Source of the DNA: Owenia fusiformis
Lineage: Eukaryota; Annelida; Polychaeta; Sabellida; Oweniidae
DNA: 64,000 nt
Assembly: GCA_903813345.2 (NCBI GenBank)
Contig: CAIIXF020000009.1
Location: 22,281,759 to 22,345,758, forward strand
Direction of reading: 5' to 3'
A program made the position numbers and the translations under genes. Numbering within the stretch: position 1 is the first letter of the stretch; every line of letters begins with the position of its first letter. Below the pieces are notes generated by a model, which saw only the letters and a list, made by a program, of their open reading frames with translations, was not told where the DNA came from and searched no databases. Of the stretch, positions 9,767 through 21,432 are shown in pieces.

Positions 9767-10289
9767 GAAAACATTTCAAGATCATACAAAATCCTCTGAA
9801 TCTAATGCAACTCATTGAACCTTCAAATATACTAACTTTCCTGGTGTGTTAGTAGCCAGCAATTGTCAAGGGGGGTGCATTTTTGTGCTTTGCATCATTG
9901 CGAGCTACATGTAAGCAAACCCCAAAATGGGGGATACAAGAAAACATTTCAAGATCATACAAAATCCTCTGAATCTAATGCAACTCATTGAACCTTCAAA
10001 TATACTAACTTTCCTGGTGTGTTAGTAGCCAGCAATTGTCAAGGGGGGGGGGTGCATTTTTGTGCTTTGCATCATTGCGAGCTACATGTAAGCAAACCCC
10101 AAAATGGGGGATACAAGAAAACATTTCAAGATCATACAAAATCCTCTGAATCTAATGCAACTCATTGAACCTTCAAATATACTATATACACTTTCCTGGT
10201 GTGTTAGTAGCCAGCAATTGTCAAGGAGGGGGGTGCATTTTTTATGCTTTGCGTCATTGCAAGCTAAGCAAACCCCAAAATGGGGGATA
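9767..10289. repeat. Tandem triplication of about 175 bp abutting the exon 2 donor
   Basis: Three nearly identical copies start at 9767, 9940 and 10117, each opening gaaaacatttcaagatcat. Differences are mainly in a G-run (ggggggtgc to gggggggggtgc) and a few substitutions. Copy 1 begins at the fifth base of intron 2, sharing gtaaGaaaac with the splice donor. The high identity implies recent amplification. Each unit carries an acatgtaagcaaac or similar donor-like gtaagc. Confidence 0.9.
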
Positions 10290-11122
10290 CAGGGGTGCCT
10301 CCCTGGAAATTAAAAAAAATTTACATCGTATATGGTGCATTCTAAGCATTTCAAACTATAATTTGTTAATGTTTTTAACATATTTTACTTTCAATTGCTT
10401 TTTCTTTTTTGTGGAGATGGGGAGGGGGTTGCAATCGCACCCCCCAGCTACACCCATGCTTTCATATTGTAATATAAGAATATTGTAACATATTATTAGT
10501 GGGAGTCAATTGGATTAAGAATAGCAAGTTGATTATTCCCCCAAGGTATTGTTTCAAACTTTGCACGAGATTCACAGAATCAAGTGCTAAATTTTGGAAA
10601 CAACGTCTGAGGAGAATGAACCAGCCACAATGCATTGAGTCTTGGGCTTAATATGCCAATCGTGTATAATGACCAGCAAATCTATGTTTACTTATCACTT
10701 CGGTGACAGGCTATTTTGTATACCCCTGAATACTTCAGGTACCTCTCAGTCAGTAACACAATATGGTGCACATGTAATATGTATTTAATTTTACTACCAT
10801 ATCATAATTTTTGATAAAAAATGTCATTTATACCATTAAGGGTGCATATATTTTGATTAACATCATTAGGAAAAGCAGTTACAACATTTTTCACACTTAA
10901 CGGAGAATGGCTGTGAAGCCTGTCCATAAAGCCAACTATAAATATTTTCATTTACGTCCACGTAACTCAATTGGATGTTGGACGTAAAAACATATCTCCA
11001 TCATATTCATAAACTACAGATTGCATCACACGATGGTTATGATGTCATGTGATTTGATTTCTCATGTTATCATTTTAACAACAATTTTAATCAATATCAG
11101 TTCAAATTAAGGTCTCATGATA
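10290..11122. other. PKC intron 2 segment, no recognised feature
   Basis: AT-rich intronic sequence with short G and C runs near 10420-10445. No exon, RNA gene or recognisable element was found. Confidence 0.4.
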
Positions 11123-11191
11123 CTTAACAGGAAATGACAAAACAGGAAGTGACAAAACCATGCTTGATTTCAAACTTTTTTTGAAACAACA

Positions 11192-11899
11192 GTTAACAGG
11201 AAATGACAAACAGGAAGTGACAAAGCCATGCTGGATTTCAAACATTTTTTGAACCAAGATAGAGTTCTGTTTTGACCTCCAGTCAGTTTAACTAGCTCAC
11301 ATATCATTTACATGACCAGGATCACGATGTACATGGTCAGAATGACCCTTAACATGATGAAATAACCTTTTCAGCCTACTGTAAAGGTCACTGAAAAATA
11401 GCTTAAAGTAGGAGCATTAGAATCTACAGAATCACTACAGAATCTTTTGAATTTTTCAGAAAATGTGTTCAATATATTGCTCTAAATGATACAATCGTTG
11501 AAATGTTAGAAAATTTTCTGAAACAAAAATGGTGGTCATGAAAAGGAAAATAGATTGCTTCTCAATTCATTTTTTTCTTTTTCAATGAATGATACCAAAT
11601 TTTCAAAGATTGTATCATTTAGTGCAATATATTAGGCACATTTTCTGAAAAATTCAAAAGATTCTGTTCAGTGACCTTTCCTAAGCTCCTACTTTTAGCT
11701 ATTTTTCAGTCACATTTTCAGAGGGCTGAAGAAGTTATTTCATCTTGTTTAGGGTCATTCTGACCATGGCCATTGTGATCCTTGTCATGTAAATGATATA
11801 CTGACTGGAGGTCAAAACAGAATTCTGATATCTTGGTTCAAAAAATGTTTGAAATCCAGCTTGGTTTTGTCACTTCCTGTTTTGTCATTTCCTGTTAAC
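11192..11899. mobile_element. Fold-back element with duplicated left end, TTAA at ends
   Basis: The left arm from gttaacaggaaatgac (11192) through the agtcagt, catgaccaggatcac and gtcactgaaaaatagct motifs is mirrored to 11899 (gtcatttcctgttaac), giving arms of more than 300 bp. A further partial copy of the left end (taacaggaaatgacaaaaca) lies in tandem at 11123-11190. All three termini read TTAA|CAGGAAATGAC, so a TTAA target preference is possible, but no transposase or flanking test is available. No protein frame is seen. Confidence 0.75.
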
Positions 11900-12646
11900 T
11901 ACCATGGCAGTTTAATTGGGCAAATAATTGTAATATTGTTTGTGGTAAGTGGATCAACGTAATGTTAAGAAAAATCATTGCATTGCATGGATTAACCAAC
12001 CAGTTGATTGTTACAGATATTACACCCATTTGCATGGAATAACCAATGATATTTAAATATCCACAATGACTGATGTCTGTAGTCGTGTTTCACTAATATT
12101 GGCATAATCTACGCAGAACGAGTTGTTAATAATTTCATACATCGCTTGGCAAGGTGTGTCTGATTCCAGCCAAATAGAACAAGCTGTTTCATATAACTGC
12201 ATCGCGTCATATAACCAACATCCCACCCAAGGCCAATTGTTGAATGGTTGTCAAGGTGAAAACTTTACAGATTGAAATTGATACTTTGCCAACTTGACCC
12301 TTGCAAAAAGTTTCATTGAAAATATGTTCGTGATTTCATTGAAAATATTTTGTGATGTGTGAAAAAAAATTAAGCTCAAGACTCGTTCTGTGATTTTAAA
12401 ATATGGCATGTTCTTAATCCAAAAATCTGATCTATTCTGATGTCAATTTGACTAAAACTTTCAGACCTAGCAGACTTATTCTGTGTCTCTCTATGAAAGC
12501 CAATCGATTCAATGTCTAATTAGGCTAGCAACCCTAGATATATAAAAGCTAAATCTCTAGGGAAACATTGTGGTATTTATGAGACAATTATTTTAATTAT
12601 GTTTTGAGTAATATTCATTCCAAGAATGAGCTAAATTCAGTTTATA

Positions 12647-12838
12647 AGATGGATGGATTTTTTCTCAAGTGGGTGCAAAATTCTCATTTTTACAATTCAA
12701 ACCAAAATTGGTTAAAATATGCCCATTTTTCGTGATTTTTCTCATTTTCAAGTAGGTGCAAATGGATTTTCAAATGGGTGCAAGTCTGTTTTTAAAATCT
12801 CAGATGGGTGCTGCGCCCACTTGCTTTAATGCTGGGGA
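12647..12838 (+). repeat. Dispersed repeat with gtgggtgcaa motifs, copy 1
   Basis: This segment has spaced repeats of gtgggtgcaaa/tctcattttcaag and ends near gctggggagatcac. A reverse-oriented copy is at 48036-48225 and a partial one at about 30280-30425. The shared order of motifs shows a dispersed family. The copies have no evident terminal repeats or coding capacity. Confidence 0.7.
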
Positions 12839-13007
12839 GATCACTAGATGGTATGGAAAGCTTGATGGATGCTGAGCTTGATAGTAAAAAATGAAACAAG
12901 TATTCTACAGTATTTTATTTTTGATCAATACCTGTGGTACCTTCATAAAATGATATTCCACTCAACCTTCAAACTTTCTGTGTTAACTTAAATCAAAGAA
13001 TAGTTAG

Positions 13008-13150
13008 TGTCCACCTGTATAGCTCAGCAGTAGCATGTGTACTTCTTACGCCATAGGTCCCGAATTCAATCCCCAGTTCAGGCAATACTTAATTTGCTTG
13101 TTTATGTAGAGTACTTCAGGGTGTTTCACTGAGTGGTCCACAACTCCAAT
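13008..13150 (+). mobile_element. tRNA-derived SINE-like segment
   Basis: Bases 13008-13083 resemble a decayed tRNA: an A-box-like tagctcagcagtag (13020-13033) and a B-box-like ggtcccgaattcaatcc spaced as in pol III promoters. The acceptor arms do not pair well, so it is not a functional tRNA. A non-tRNA tail seems to continue into the following bases; the end is not defined. A SINE head is the likely explanation. Only one copy is seen in the window. Confidence 0.45.
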
Positions 13151-13695
13151 ACAATAGACTAAACACTGATTTAAGAATTCATGGAATATTCACCTAAACA
13201 TTTAGAGCTTGATTTGTGATCTTCTTGAGCAATAAAAAAAGAAACTGGATAGTGGCAAGAATATTTGAAATTCAGTCTTTAACTCATGGACTTAAAGATT
13301 ACCAGTTCATGCGATTAGGATTTCCTATTTCCCCACCAAAATAATAAATAAACATTAACCTCCTCTGGAGATATTTTATGAAATTCATAGAAAAATTGAA
13401 AGGTTATGATCCCTCTCACATGTAGCATTGCATTTTTTTGTTATTGATCAAAGATTGAGTTATTAATCTTCGTTCCAGTTTGGTTACTCCCCCCACCCCC
13501 ACCCCTCATCTATTATCTAACACAGACCAAATCCTGTATTATCGATAGAATGAGAGCTAAGGAGCTTTTACTTTTGGAGAAAACTCTATATTTATTGCTT
13601 ATGTGTTGCAGTGGTGCAGATATGTAGATATTTGTGGAAAATATGATGACAAGTCAGATATTTGTATATTTGGTGATATTGCCCCTTTTTTATTA

Positions 13696-15540
13696 TGTCA
13701 CCACCAAAAGTGGTGACATATTGTTATGGTCTCCGTTTTTTTGCGACGGCGGTTGGCGTCCGGCGTCCGGCGGTTGGAGGTTGGCGTCCGGCGGTTGGCG
13801 TCTGTAACAATTTCTTACAACTTCCTATAACTTAACAAATACTGTTTAGACTGACTTCAATTTTTTTCTAAATCATCTACATGTTCTCAGAAGTTCAAAT
13901 CTGACTTTAGATTTGACATTTGACCTTCAATGACCTTCTCAAGGTCAAAAAGGTCTTTTTTCAACTTGCTTCACATTGACTAAATTTTTTTTCAAAATCA
14001 TGTACATGTTCTCAGAAATTCAAATCTGACTTTAGATTTGACATTTGACCTTCAAATCTGACTTTAGATTTGACATTTGACCTTCAATGACCTTCTCAAG
14101 GTCAAAAAAGGTCAAAAAGGTCTCTTTTCAACTTGCTTCAAATTGACTAAATTTTTTTTTCAAAATCATCTACGTGTTCTCAGAAATTCAAATCTGACTT
14201 AAGATTTGACTTAAGATTTGACATTTGACCTTCAATGACCTTCTCAAGGTCAAAAAAGGTCAAAAAGGTCTGTTTTCAACTTGCTTCAAATTGACTAAAA
14301 TTTTTTTTCAAAATCATCTACATGTTCTCAGGAATTCAAATCTGACTTTAGATTTGACTTAAGATTTGACATTTGACCTTCAATGACCTTCTCAAAGTCA
14401 AAAAAGGTCAAAAAGGTCTTTTTTTCAACTTGCTTCAAATTGACTAAATTTTTTTTTCAAAATCATCTACGTGTTCTCAGGAATTCAAATCTGACTTTAG
14501 ATTTGACATTTGACCTTCAATGACCTTCTCAAACTCAAAAAAGGTCAAAAAGGTCTTTTTTCAACTTGCTTCAAATTGACTAAATTTTTTTTTCAAAATC
14601 ATCTACATGTTCTCAGAAATTCAAATCTGACTTTAGATTTGACATTTGACCTTCAAGGACCTTCTCAATGTCAAAAAAGGTCAAAAAGGTATTTTTTCAT
14701 CTTGCTTCAAATTGACTAAATTTTTTTTTCAAAATCATCCACATGTTCTCAGAAATTCAAATATGACTTTAGATTTGACTTTAGATTTGACATTTGACCT
14801 TCAATGACCTTCTCAAGGTCGAAAAAGGTCAAAAAGGTCTTTTTTCAACTTGCTTCAAATTGACTAATTTTTTTTTCAAAATCATCTACATGTTCTCAGA
14901 AATTCAAATCTGACTTTAGATTAGACATTTGACCTTTTAATGACCTCCTCAAGGTCAAAAAAGGTCAAAAAGGTCTGTTTTCAACTTGCTTCAAATTGAC
15001 CAAATTTTTTTTTCAAAATCATCTACATCTTTTCAGAAGTTCAAATTTGACTTTTCAAGTTCTCAGAAGTTCAAATCTGACTTTAGATTTGACCTTTGAC
15101 CTTCAATGACCTTCTCAAGGTCTTTTTTCAACTTGCTTCAAATTGACTAATTTTTTTTTTCAAAATCATGTACATGTTCTCAGAAGTTCAAATCCGACTT
15201 TAGATTTGACATTTGACCTTCAATGACCTTTTCAAGGTCAAAAAGGTCTTTTTTCAACTTGCTTCAAATTTACTTAATTTTTGTTTCAAAATCATCTACA
15301 TGTTCTCAGAAGTTCAAATCTGACTTTACATTTGACCTTCAATGACCTTCTCAATGTCAAAAAAAGTCAAAGAGGTATTTTTTCAACTTGCTTCAAATTG
15401 AAGAATTTTTTCTTCAAAATCATCTACATGTTCTAAGAAGTTCAAATCAAACCTTCTTAAGGTCAAAAGGTATTTTCCAACTTGCTTTAAATTGACCAAA
15501 TTGTTTTAGGTGGTGACATTTTGTCATGTTAATGCCTTGT
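13696..15540 (+). repeat. gtcaccacc-family element with about 12-copy internal minisatellite
   Basis: The left end is a small hairpin, tgtcaccacc-aaaa-gtggtgaca, followed by a GC-rich run of ttggcgtccggcgg units. The right end reads ggtggtgacattttgtcatg and then ttaatgcc. In between are about 12 copies of a 130-150-bp unit built from aaatctgactttagatttg, accttcaatgaccttctcaa, ggtcaaaaaggtc and caacttgcttcaaattgac. Frames open in it (such as 14510-14719) are repeat artefacts. It is the largest of about nine family members in the window. Confidence 0.88.
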
Positions 15541-18169
15541 TATCTTATTTTTTGGGTAGGGGTATGTCGGTACCTTGTAACTACCTCACACATACCAAGG
15601 GTCTCACTAGAATTTCTCACTATACAGGCTTAATAAATGAAAACAACACTCATAAAAATAATCAACACTCTTAGGCTACAGAAGGAAAAATGATCAAAGG
15701 AAATGTGAAAAAAACATTTTTTGTAGATTTACTACTAGCTAGAGTCTTTGAAAGCCAATACACACAAAATTATTTTTTTAAAACCTACATCAGACCTCTC
15801 CTTTGTCACTGTACGTTGTCGATGGTTAGGCGGTGAGTAGTGAATATAGAAAATGAGGGGTTCCAGCAGCTTTATGGCCCAAAAACTAAGGAAATGGACT
15901 ACATTACAATATACAATTGAAATTCCATAGCAAGGCTCTCACCAGGAAATGTTTAGGTTGTGGAAGAAACATTTTCAATGCAATTTGGTTCAGTCTTGAT
16001 AAATCACTCTCATATGATATATTAGTTGTATTTTTAAATGAAAGTTTAGACAATCATGGTGAGTCTAGCTTGTGGCTGGAACTGAATAGACCGTGGTGCT
16101 GTGCCAAAGTCTAAAACCCTAAATAAATGCAATTGTAGGACTGAGTTGCATACCCCCCCCCCCCCCCCCCGATGCAATAGTTTTCGTTATGTTCTTACAA
16201 ATGCATTTCACAGTACTCAAACCTTGTATATCAGTCATGTTTTAATGTTGTAATGTTTACTACCAACTGTCTAACTTAGGTCTTATTTGGGTTCTCAAAA
16301 TAGGTTATATATTTTCAAAATTTTGAAAAAAAAATTTAAAAGTTCATTGCACTAGCCAGTCTTATATTAAAGCTGCCTATAATGCATATCATTTTGGATA
16401 TGATATTAGTTCTTAATGGGAACAACCTTTTTACTATGATATAAGTATCTGAAAAAAGAATAATACACCAATGATTGATATAATACATGTAACTGCCATT
16501 GTGTTGGAAAAATAATAGTCATTGGGAGCAAAGGGGTCTTCTTATATATGAGCTCAGAATTGGAACTCAACCTGCTGCCACAAAATATATGTTTACTGAC
16601 AATCATGTATGATTCAGTACCCTGTTAACTTTCACTCATTTCAAAGTGATAACTTCTCCATGGTCTCTAGGTAGCTAGTGGTGTGTATTGATACCTGATC
16701 TTTCTCCAACTTGTAGTATATAATTTTCCAGTATCTATCAGTAAACAGGGGAATGGAAATGATAAATATGTAGAGGTGAAGCAGGTTTGATATATGAATA
16801 ACTTTATCTCTACTTTACTGGCTCTTCCCACTGAAGCACTGTCACATGAGGCTTTAGAATAGAAGGGTATTGGAGATTATAAAGGGAAGGTGGAGGGAAT
16901 TACATAAATTGGTTAACTTATTTTACTGATTTGCTTAAGTTTATAGGTTAACAATAATGTCTAGAATGCACCTTTCCCATGTGAGCCCAGTACCCATGGT
17001 TTTTTGAGATCACCACTCTCCAGTATATATCAAAATTCTATTCAGTGGATCCTATTATCTTCAATAAACACTTTGTCTTCAATAAACACTTTGTCTTCAA
17101 TAAACACTTTTAGTGAATACCACTGTTGATGACCCTTATGACTGAATACAAACCCTGGCTTATATACAAGTTGGCACTCTGTTAATGAATGCTTTTAGAC
17201 TAGGTTCATTTCTCAGATTTCCTTCTGTAAAAAAATTTAGAAGCACATGATGACTATACGAAGAGTAGAACATCTTTGCCTTGCACCATTCTGCAGCATT
17301 ATTGTACTATGGAGGTGGTAATTCCTCTTATCAAACAACATGACAGAACCCATGAACAACTCTCTGGAAATGTATAAACTGACCTACTAAATCAGTTCTA
17401 GGCTTCAAATGTCAGTCAGCCCTGTCTGCCAGTTCTTGAGAAAGTTTCTATGAAGCATATTTTTTGATAGATATTATTCTTATTTTATGATTTTTGAGGA
17501 GTCTTTGCTAATTGAAACAATGGTTTTGGCAATCAAAATATGTGCGACTTATTGTAATCATAATTCTGAAGAAACAGATTAATTCTGCGTGTCAGTAGAT
17601 TATTAATGAATGTATCGTGCTCAATATCACATATCAAAAAGGAAAAATAGACACCACATTCAGTAAATTTTCCCCATAACTGTTAAGGGCAGAAAGCATG
17701 TTTTATTTAATGTTTTGATGACAAATATGTTAAATTGAATAATTCTTGTACTGCTTAGCTCCAGTACATTTTGTATGGATTGGTTTATGAAGATAATAAA
17801 AAGCTGTAAACCTATAAATAATTCTTTGATTTGAATTCTACAATATCTTTCCTGCACCTGATGCTATTGAATGCTCACATAATTAATGAAACTCATCCTT
17901 TTTATGAAATAGCTAGAAACCAATGAACCATGAATCTATCAAAATGGAGATTTCTCTTTCGCATACTCTTTTGTTGTGCTTATTAAATTGATAAAAACAC
18001 CATGGCAACAATATCCGTGACAGTGTCAGTTTCCAAGTCCTCAGTTTTATTAATTCCTGGATTTTTTACGTTGCTGGTAAATCTATACCTGGACCCTTAT
18101 TATTAATTATATTGGATGAACCTAAAAATGAAATAAGGTCCATAGATGCTCGTTGATAAGAAGCCCTTG
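15541..18169. other. PKC intron 2 segment with simple repeats only
   Basis: No exon or transposon was recognised. It contains an 18-C run at 16153-16170 and three tandem copies of cttcaataaacactttgt at 17059-17113. The frame at 15917-16114 shows no domain. Confidence 0.45.
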
Positions 18170-18172
18170 TTA

Positions 18173-18312
18173 TGCCTTGGTTACATTTGCTCCGATTTTC
18201 GCTACGGCGTCCGGCCGATTGAGTATTTTGTTCATAATCGAATACAATATTGAACAAAACACTCAATCAGCCAGGCGCCGGCCGATGGATCGGAGCAAAT
18301 GTGACCCAGGCA
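18173..18312. mobile_element. 140-bp hairpin MITE with TTA TSD (PIF/Harbinger-like)
   Basis: Ends tgccttggttacatttgctc and the inverse gagcaaatgtgacccaggca are flanked by TTA at 18170-18172 and 18313-18315. The arms continue as an imperfect hairpin (ggccgattgagtattttgtt against aacaaaacactcaatcagcc). Three-base TWA duplications are characteristic of PIF/Harbinger; the assignment rests on that alone. GC content is clearly above the surroundings. Confidence 0.8.
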
Positions 18313-18476
18313 TTAGTTGTATTAGAATTGCATAGGTTTGTGCAACTCCTGTGTACCTCAGTATAAAGGAAACCAAATGGTAGCAATCAAATCTATCTGT
18401 TTAATTTCAAAAATGGCAAAAATATAAACAATTGAATTCTTAATCAACAAAATGTTTCCAAGAAGCTGGTTGATAA

Positions 18477-18945
18477 AGGGTCAATATAACCTACCTGAGA
18501 TTTGTTTTGCTCATCGTATAGGAAAAGTAGTACTTAATACACTAGTTCGCTACTTTGTAGATGTATGGCACGTATATGTGTACATGTATTGGCAATTAAT
18601 GTTTGGTGATAGCTAGTAGGAGTGTCAGGGACCGCTGACAGATTATTATTTTGAACCAAAAAATTGAATTAAATTTTTGGCGGTCTCAGTAAATCAATGG
18701 GGTAATCAGGTCCTACGTGCTTTTTACAGGCCCAGAAATCAATGCTCGCTTATAAATGTAGCAAAATCTTTTTTCGTTCGTGGGATATTTTTTTCACCAT
18801 ATAACCGAACGGGAAGTTTTTGAATAGGACTACATGATCTGAATGGATGTGAGGATTCGATGGGCTGGGATTTGAGAAATTATGATTTGAACTTTGCCAA
18901 TTTTACATGTATTCCAATGGGTGAAAAAGTAAGTTGCTTTCTACC
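18477..18945 (+). repeat. 469-bp exact direct repeat, copy A
   Basis: This 469-base segment, from agggtcaatataacc to gttgctttctacc, recurs at 19815-20283 with the same length and no difference that I could find by eye. The copies are offset by 1,338 bases. There are no TG...CA ends or matching flanking duplications that would mark them as LTRs. A recent tandem duplication of a 1.3-kb unit, or an assembly artefact, fits better. Confidence 0.9.
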
Positions 18946-19814
18946 TAATATCAACCACATTTATCAGTGAATTTCGAGAAATATGTCGAATTTAGCCATA
19001 TTTCGCATATGTTTCTATGGGACCATTTAAAGTTTTGCAAATTAACCCCTAAAATTCTGGAGACGACGATCTAAATTTTGCTGAGTCAGCAATTTTCGTT
19101 TTTTCATTGAAAACAGTACTTTTCAGCCTAAATTGCTACATTTCTGCTCTCTTATCAAGTAATTTGATGCAGTTCTTGCCAAATTAAAGGAAACACACCC
19201 CAAACGTTCCACAGTGTGCAAAGTTCCAACATTTTGACCCTTTAAACCCACGAAAGACCCAATTTTAAAGGGACGTATTCAGTAAACCTGCACAAAAGAC
19301 AATGCTACTTGAACTAGCCATCAGAAGTTCATGAAAAACGAAAAATCAATGATGTTCAGTTTAGTAAAGTAGCAAATAGTCCTACTTATGAGAGAATATA
19401 AATCACTTAAGCAATTTGTACAACTTTAAACAGCTGTTTTAAGTAGATTAGTATCGTTATGGGCAAAAATCCCCCAAAATAGCCCAAAATTTGTCCAAAA
19501 ATTCAAAAATTTCATGCTCAAGGCTGAATTATTTTGACCATTTTGCTACATTTATCAGTGCAGTGACAAGAAGTCTTGTGGATAGCGCAACTTTTCCTGA
19601 ACGTTTCTCTAATAAGATATTTTAATGACAAAATAACTACATTTAGTCTGGAATAAATTGTCACAAAATATAATGACCCCAGGGGTCAAGAGAACCCTAT
19701 AGAATCAAAAGTGCTGAGGGGATTTGAGCAAAAATGTACATATCACTTCATAAAACCCCGAACTTTAAAATTCATATTGAATAAAATGCATATTCAATCA
19801 ACCATGGCACTAAT

Positions 19815-20283
19815 AGGGTCAATATAACCTACCTGAGATTTGTTTTGCTCATCGTATAGGAAAAGTAGTACTTAATACACTAGTTCGCTACTTTGTAGAT
19901 GTATGGCACGTATATGTGTACATGTATTGGCAATTAATGTTTGGTGATAGCTAGTAGGAGTGTCAGGGACCGCTGACAGATTATTATTTTGAACCAAAAA
20001 ATTGAATTAAATTTTTGGCGGTCTCAGTAAATCAATGGGGTAATCAGGTCCTACGTGCTTTTTACAGGCCCAGAAATCAATGCTCGCTTATAAATGTAGC
20101 AAAATCTTTTTTCGTTCGTGGGATATTTTTTTCACCATATAACCGAACGGGAAGTTTTTGAATAGGACTACATGATCTGAATGGATGTGAGGATTCGATG
20201 GGCTGGGATTTGAGAAATTATGATTTGAACTTTGCCAATTTTACATGTATTCCAATGGGTGAAAAAGTAAGTTGCTTTCTACC
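19815..20283 (+). repeat. 469-bp exact direct repeat, copy B
   Basis: Second copy of the segment at 18477-18945. The 869 bases between the copies (18946-19814) hold non-coding sequence with scattered gctacattt motifs. If the array is a tandem duplication, unit 1 is 18477-19814 and unit 2 is cut off after 469 bases. Confidence 0.9.
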
Positions 20284-20749
20284 AAAGAAGGCAACCGCAT
20301 ACACTAAAGGAAAAGCAGATATGAATGAGACTCAGTGAACTAATTTGGAACATAAACTCCTCAGAGTCTCATATATTATACTGAGGATTATGATAACACA
20401 TGCGTTTTGATTATGTTCCCTCAGATGAACTAGTTTATCTTAGCTTTTTCTTAACCAGGTGTAGAAGGATATTGCAGAACTTAGAGCTGTAACGATGTTG
20501 ATGCTTTGATATGTGCAATCTAAGATGAAACAATTATTAAGTCTTTACTTGCTTAAGAATCTTCATCTTATTTTATGGTTGATGCTGTTTCAACATCAAC
20601 TTTGTTTATGTTGTCGGCAATCTCTCAAGTAGTACTTTTATGTTTTGGATCTAAAAAGAGATGCTTGTATGTAACATATGAGATTTCGTAAATGTTTTTT
20701 CTCAAGCCTCTCAGTGCTTTTCTGCTCTGTGTTTTTGCCAGTTTTTTAT

Positions 20750-21290
20750 ATGCAGGTTAACCTTGTAAGGTTTGACTAATTTATGCAAGTTAACCTTGCA
20801 AGGTGAGACTAATTTATGCAAGTTAATTTGTAAGGTGTGACTAATTTATGCAAGTTAACCTTGTAAGGTGTGACCAATTTATGCAAGTTAACCTTGTAAC
20901 TGGTGTGGCCAATTTATGCAAGTTAACCTTGTAAGGTGTGACCAATTTATGCAAGTTAACCTTGTAAGGTGTGACCAATTTATGCAAGTTAACCTTGTAA
21001 GGTATGACTAATTTATGCAAGTTAACTTGTAAGGTGTGACTAATTTATGCAAGTTAACCTTATAACTGGTGTGACCAATTTATGCAAGTTAACCTTGTAA
21101 GGTGTGACTAATTTATGCAAGTTAACCTTGTAAGGTGTGATTAATTTATGCAAGTAAACCTTGTAACTGGTGTGACCAATTTATTCAAGTTAACCTTGTA
21201 AGGTGTGACGAATTTATGCAAGTTAACCTTGTAAGGTATGACCAATTTATGCAAGTTAACCTTGTAAGGTGTGACCAATTTGTGCAGGTT
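20750..21290 (+). repeat. Minisatellite, about 16 units of 31-36 bp
   Basis: Units read gcaagttaaccttgtaaggt followed by gtgaccaatttat, with variants such as an inserted tggt (ttgtaactggtgtg) and a shortened aacttgtaagg. No spacer sequences occur between units, so it is a minisatellite and not a CRISPR array. Confidence 0.92.
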
Positions 21291-21432
21291 CAATAAAAAA
21301 AATCAAATTTTGTATATGTTCTATACTGATGTGAGTTTTTAGGTTGTTTCTGACCTGACATACAAAAACATCTGTGAGTCCAAAACCTGCCTGTAGAAGC
21401 ATTTTCATGGTATACATTCATACATCCATATA

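Noticed and set aside
13008-13083. Functional tRNA gene
   Set aside because: A- and B-box-like words are present but the acceptor and anticodon arms do not pair properly; a SINE head is more likely.
14510-14719. Open frame of 69 codons (+)
   Set aside because: It lies within the 130-150-bp minisatellite and repeats with it.
18477-20283. LTR retrotransposon with 469-bp LTRs
   Set aside because: The repeats lack TG...CA ends, there is no primer-binding site after copy A, no coding region between them and no flanking duplication.
20750-21290. Possible CRISPR-like array
   Set aside because: Units follow each other directly without unique spacers and the genome is eukaryotic; it is a minisatellite.
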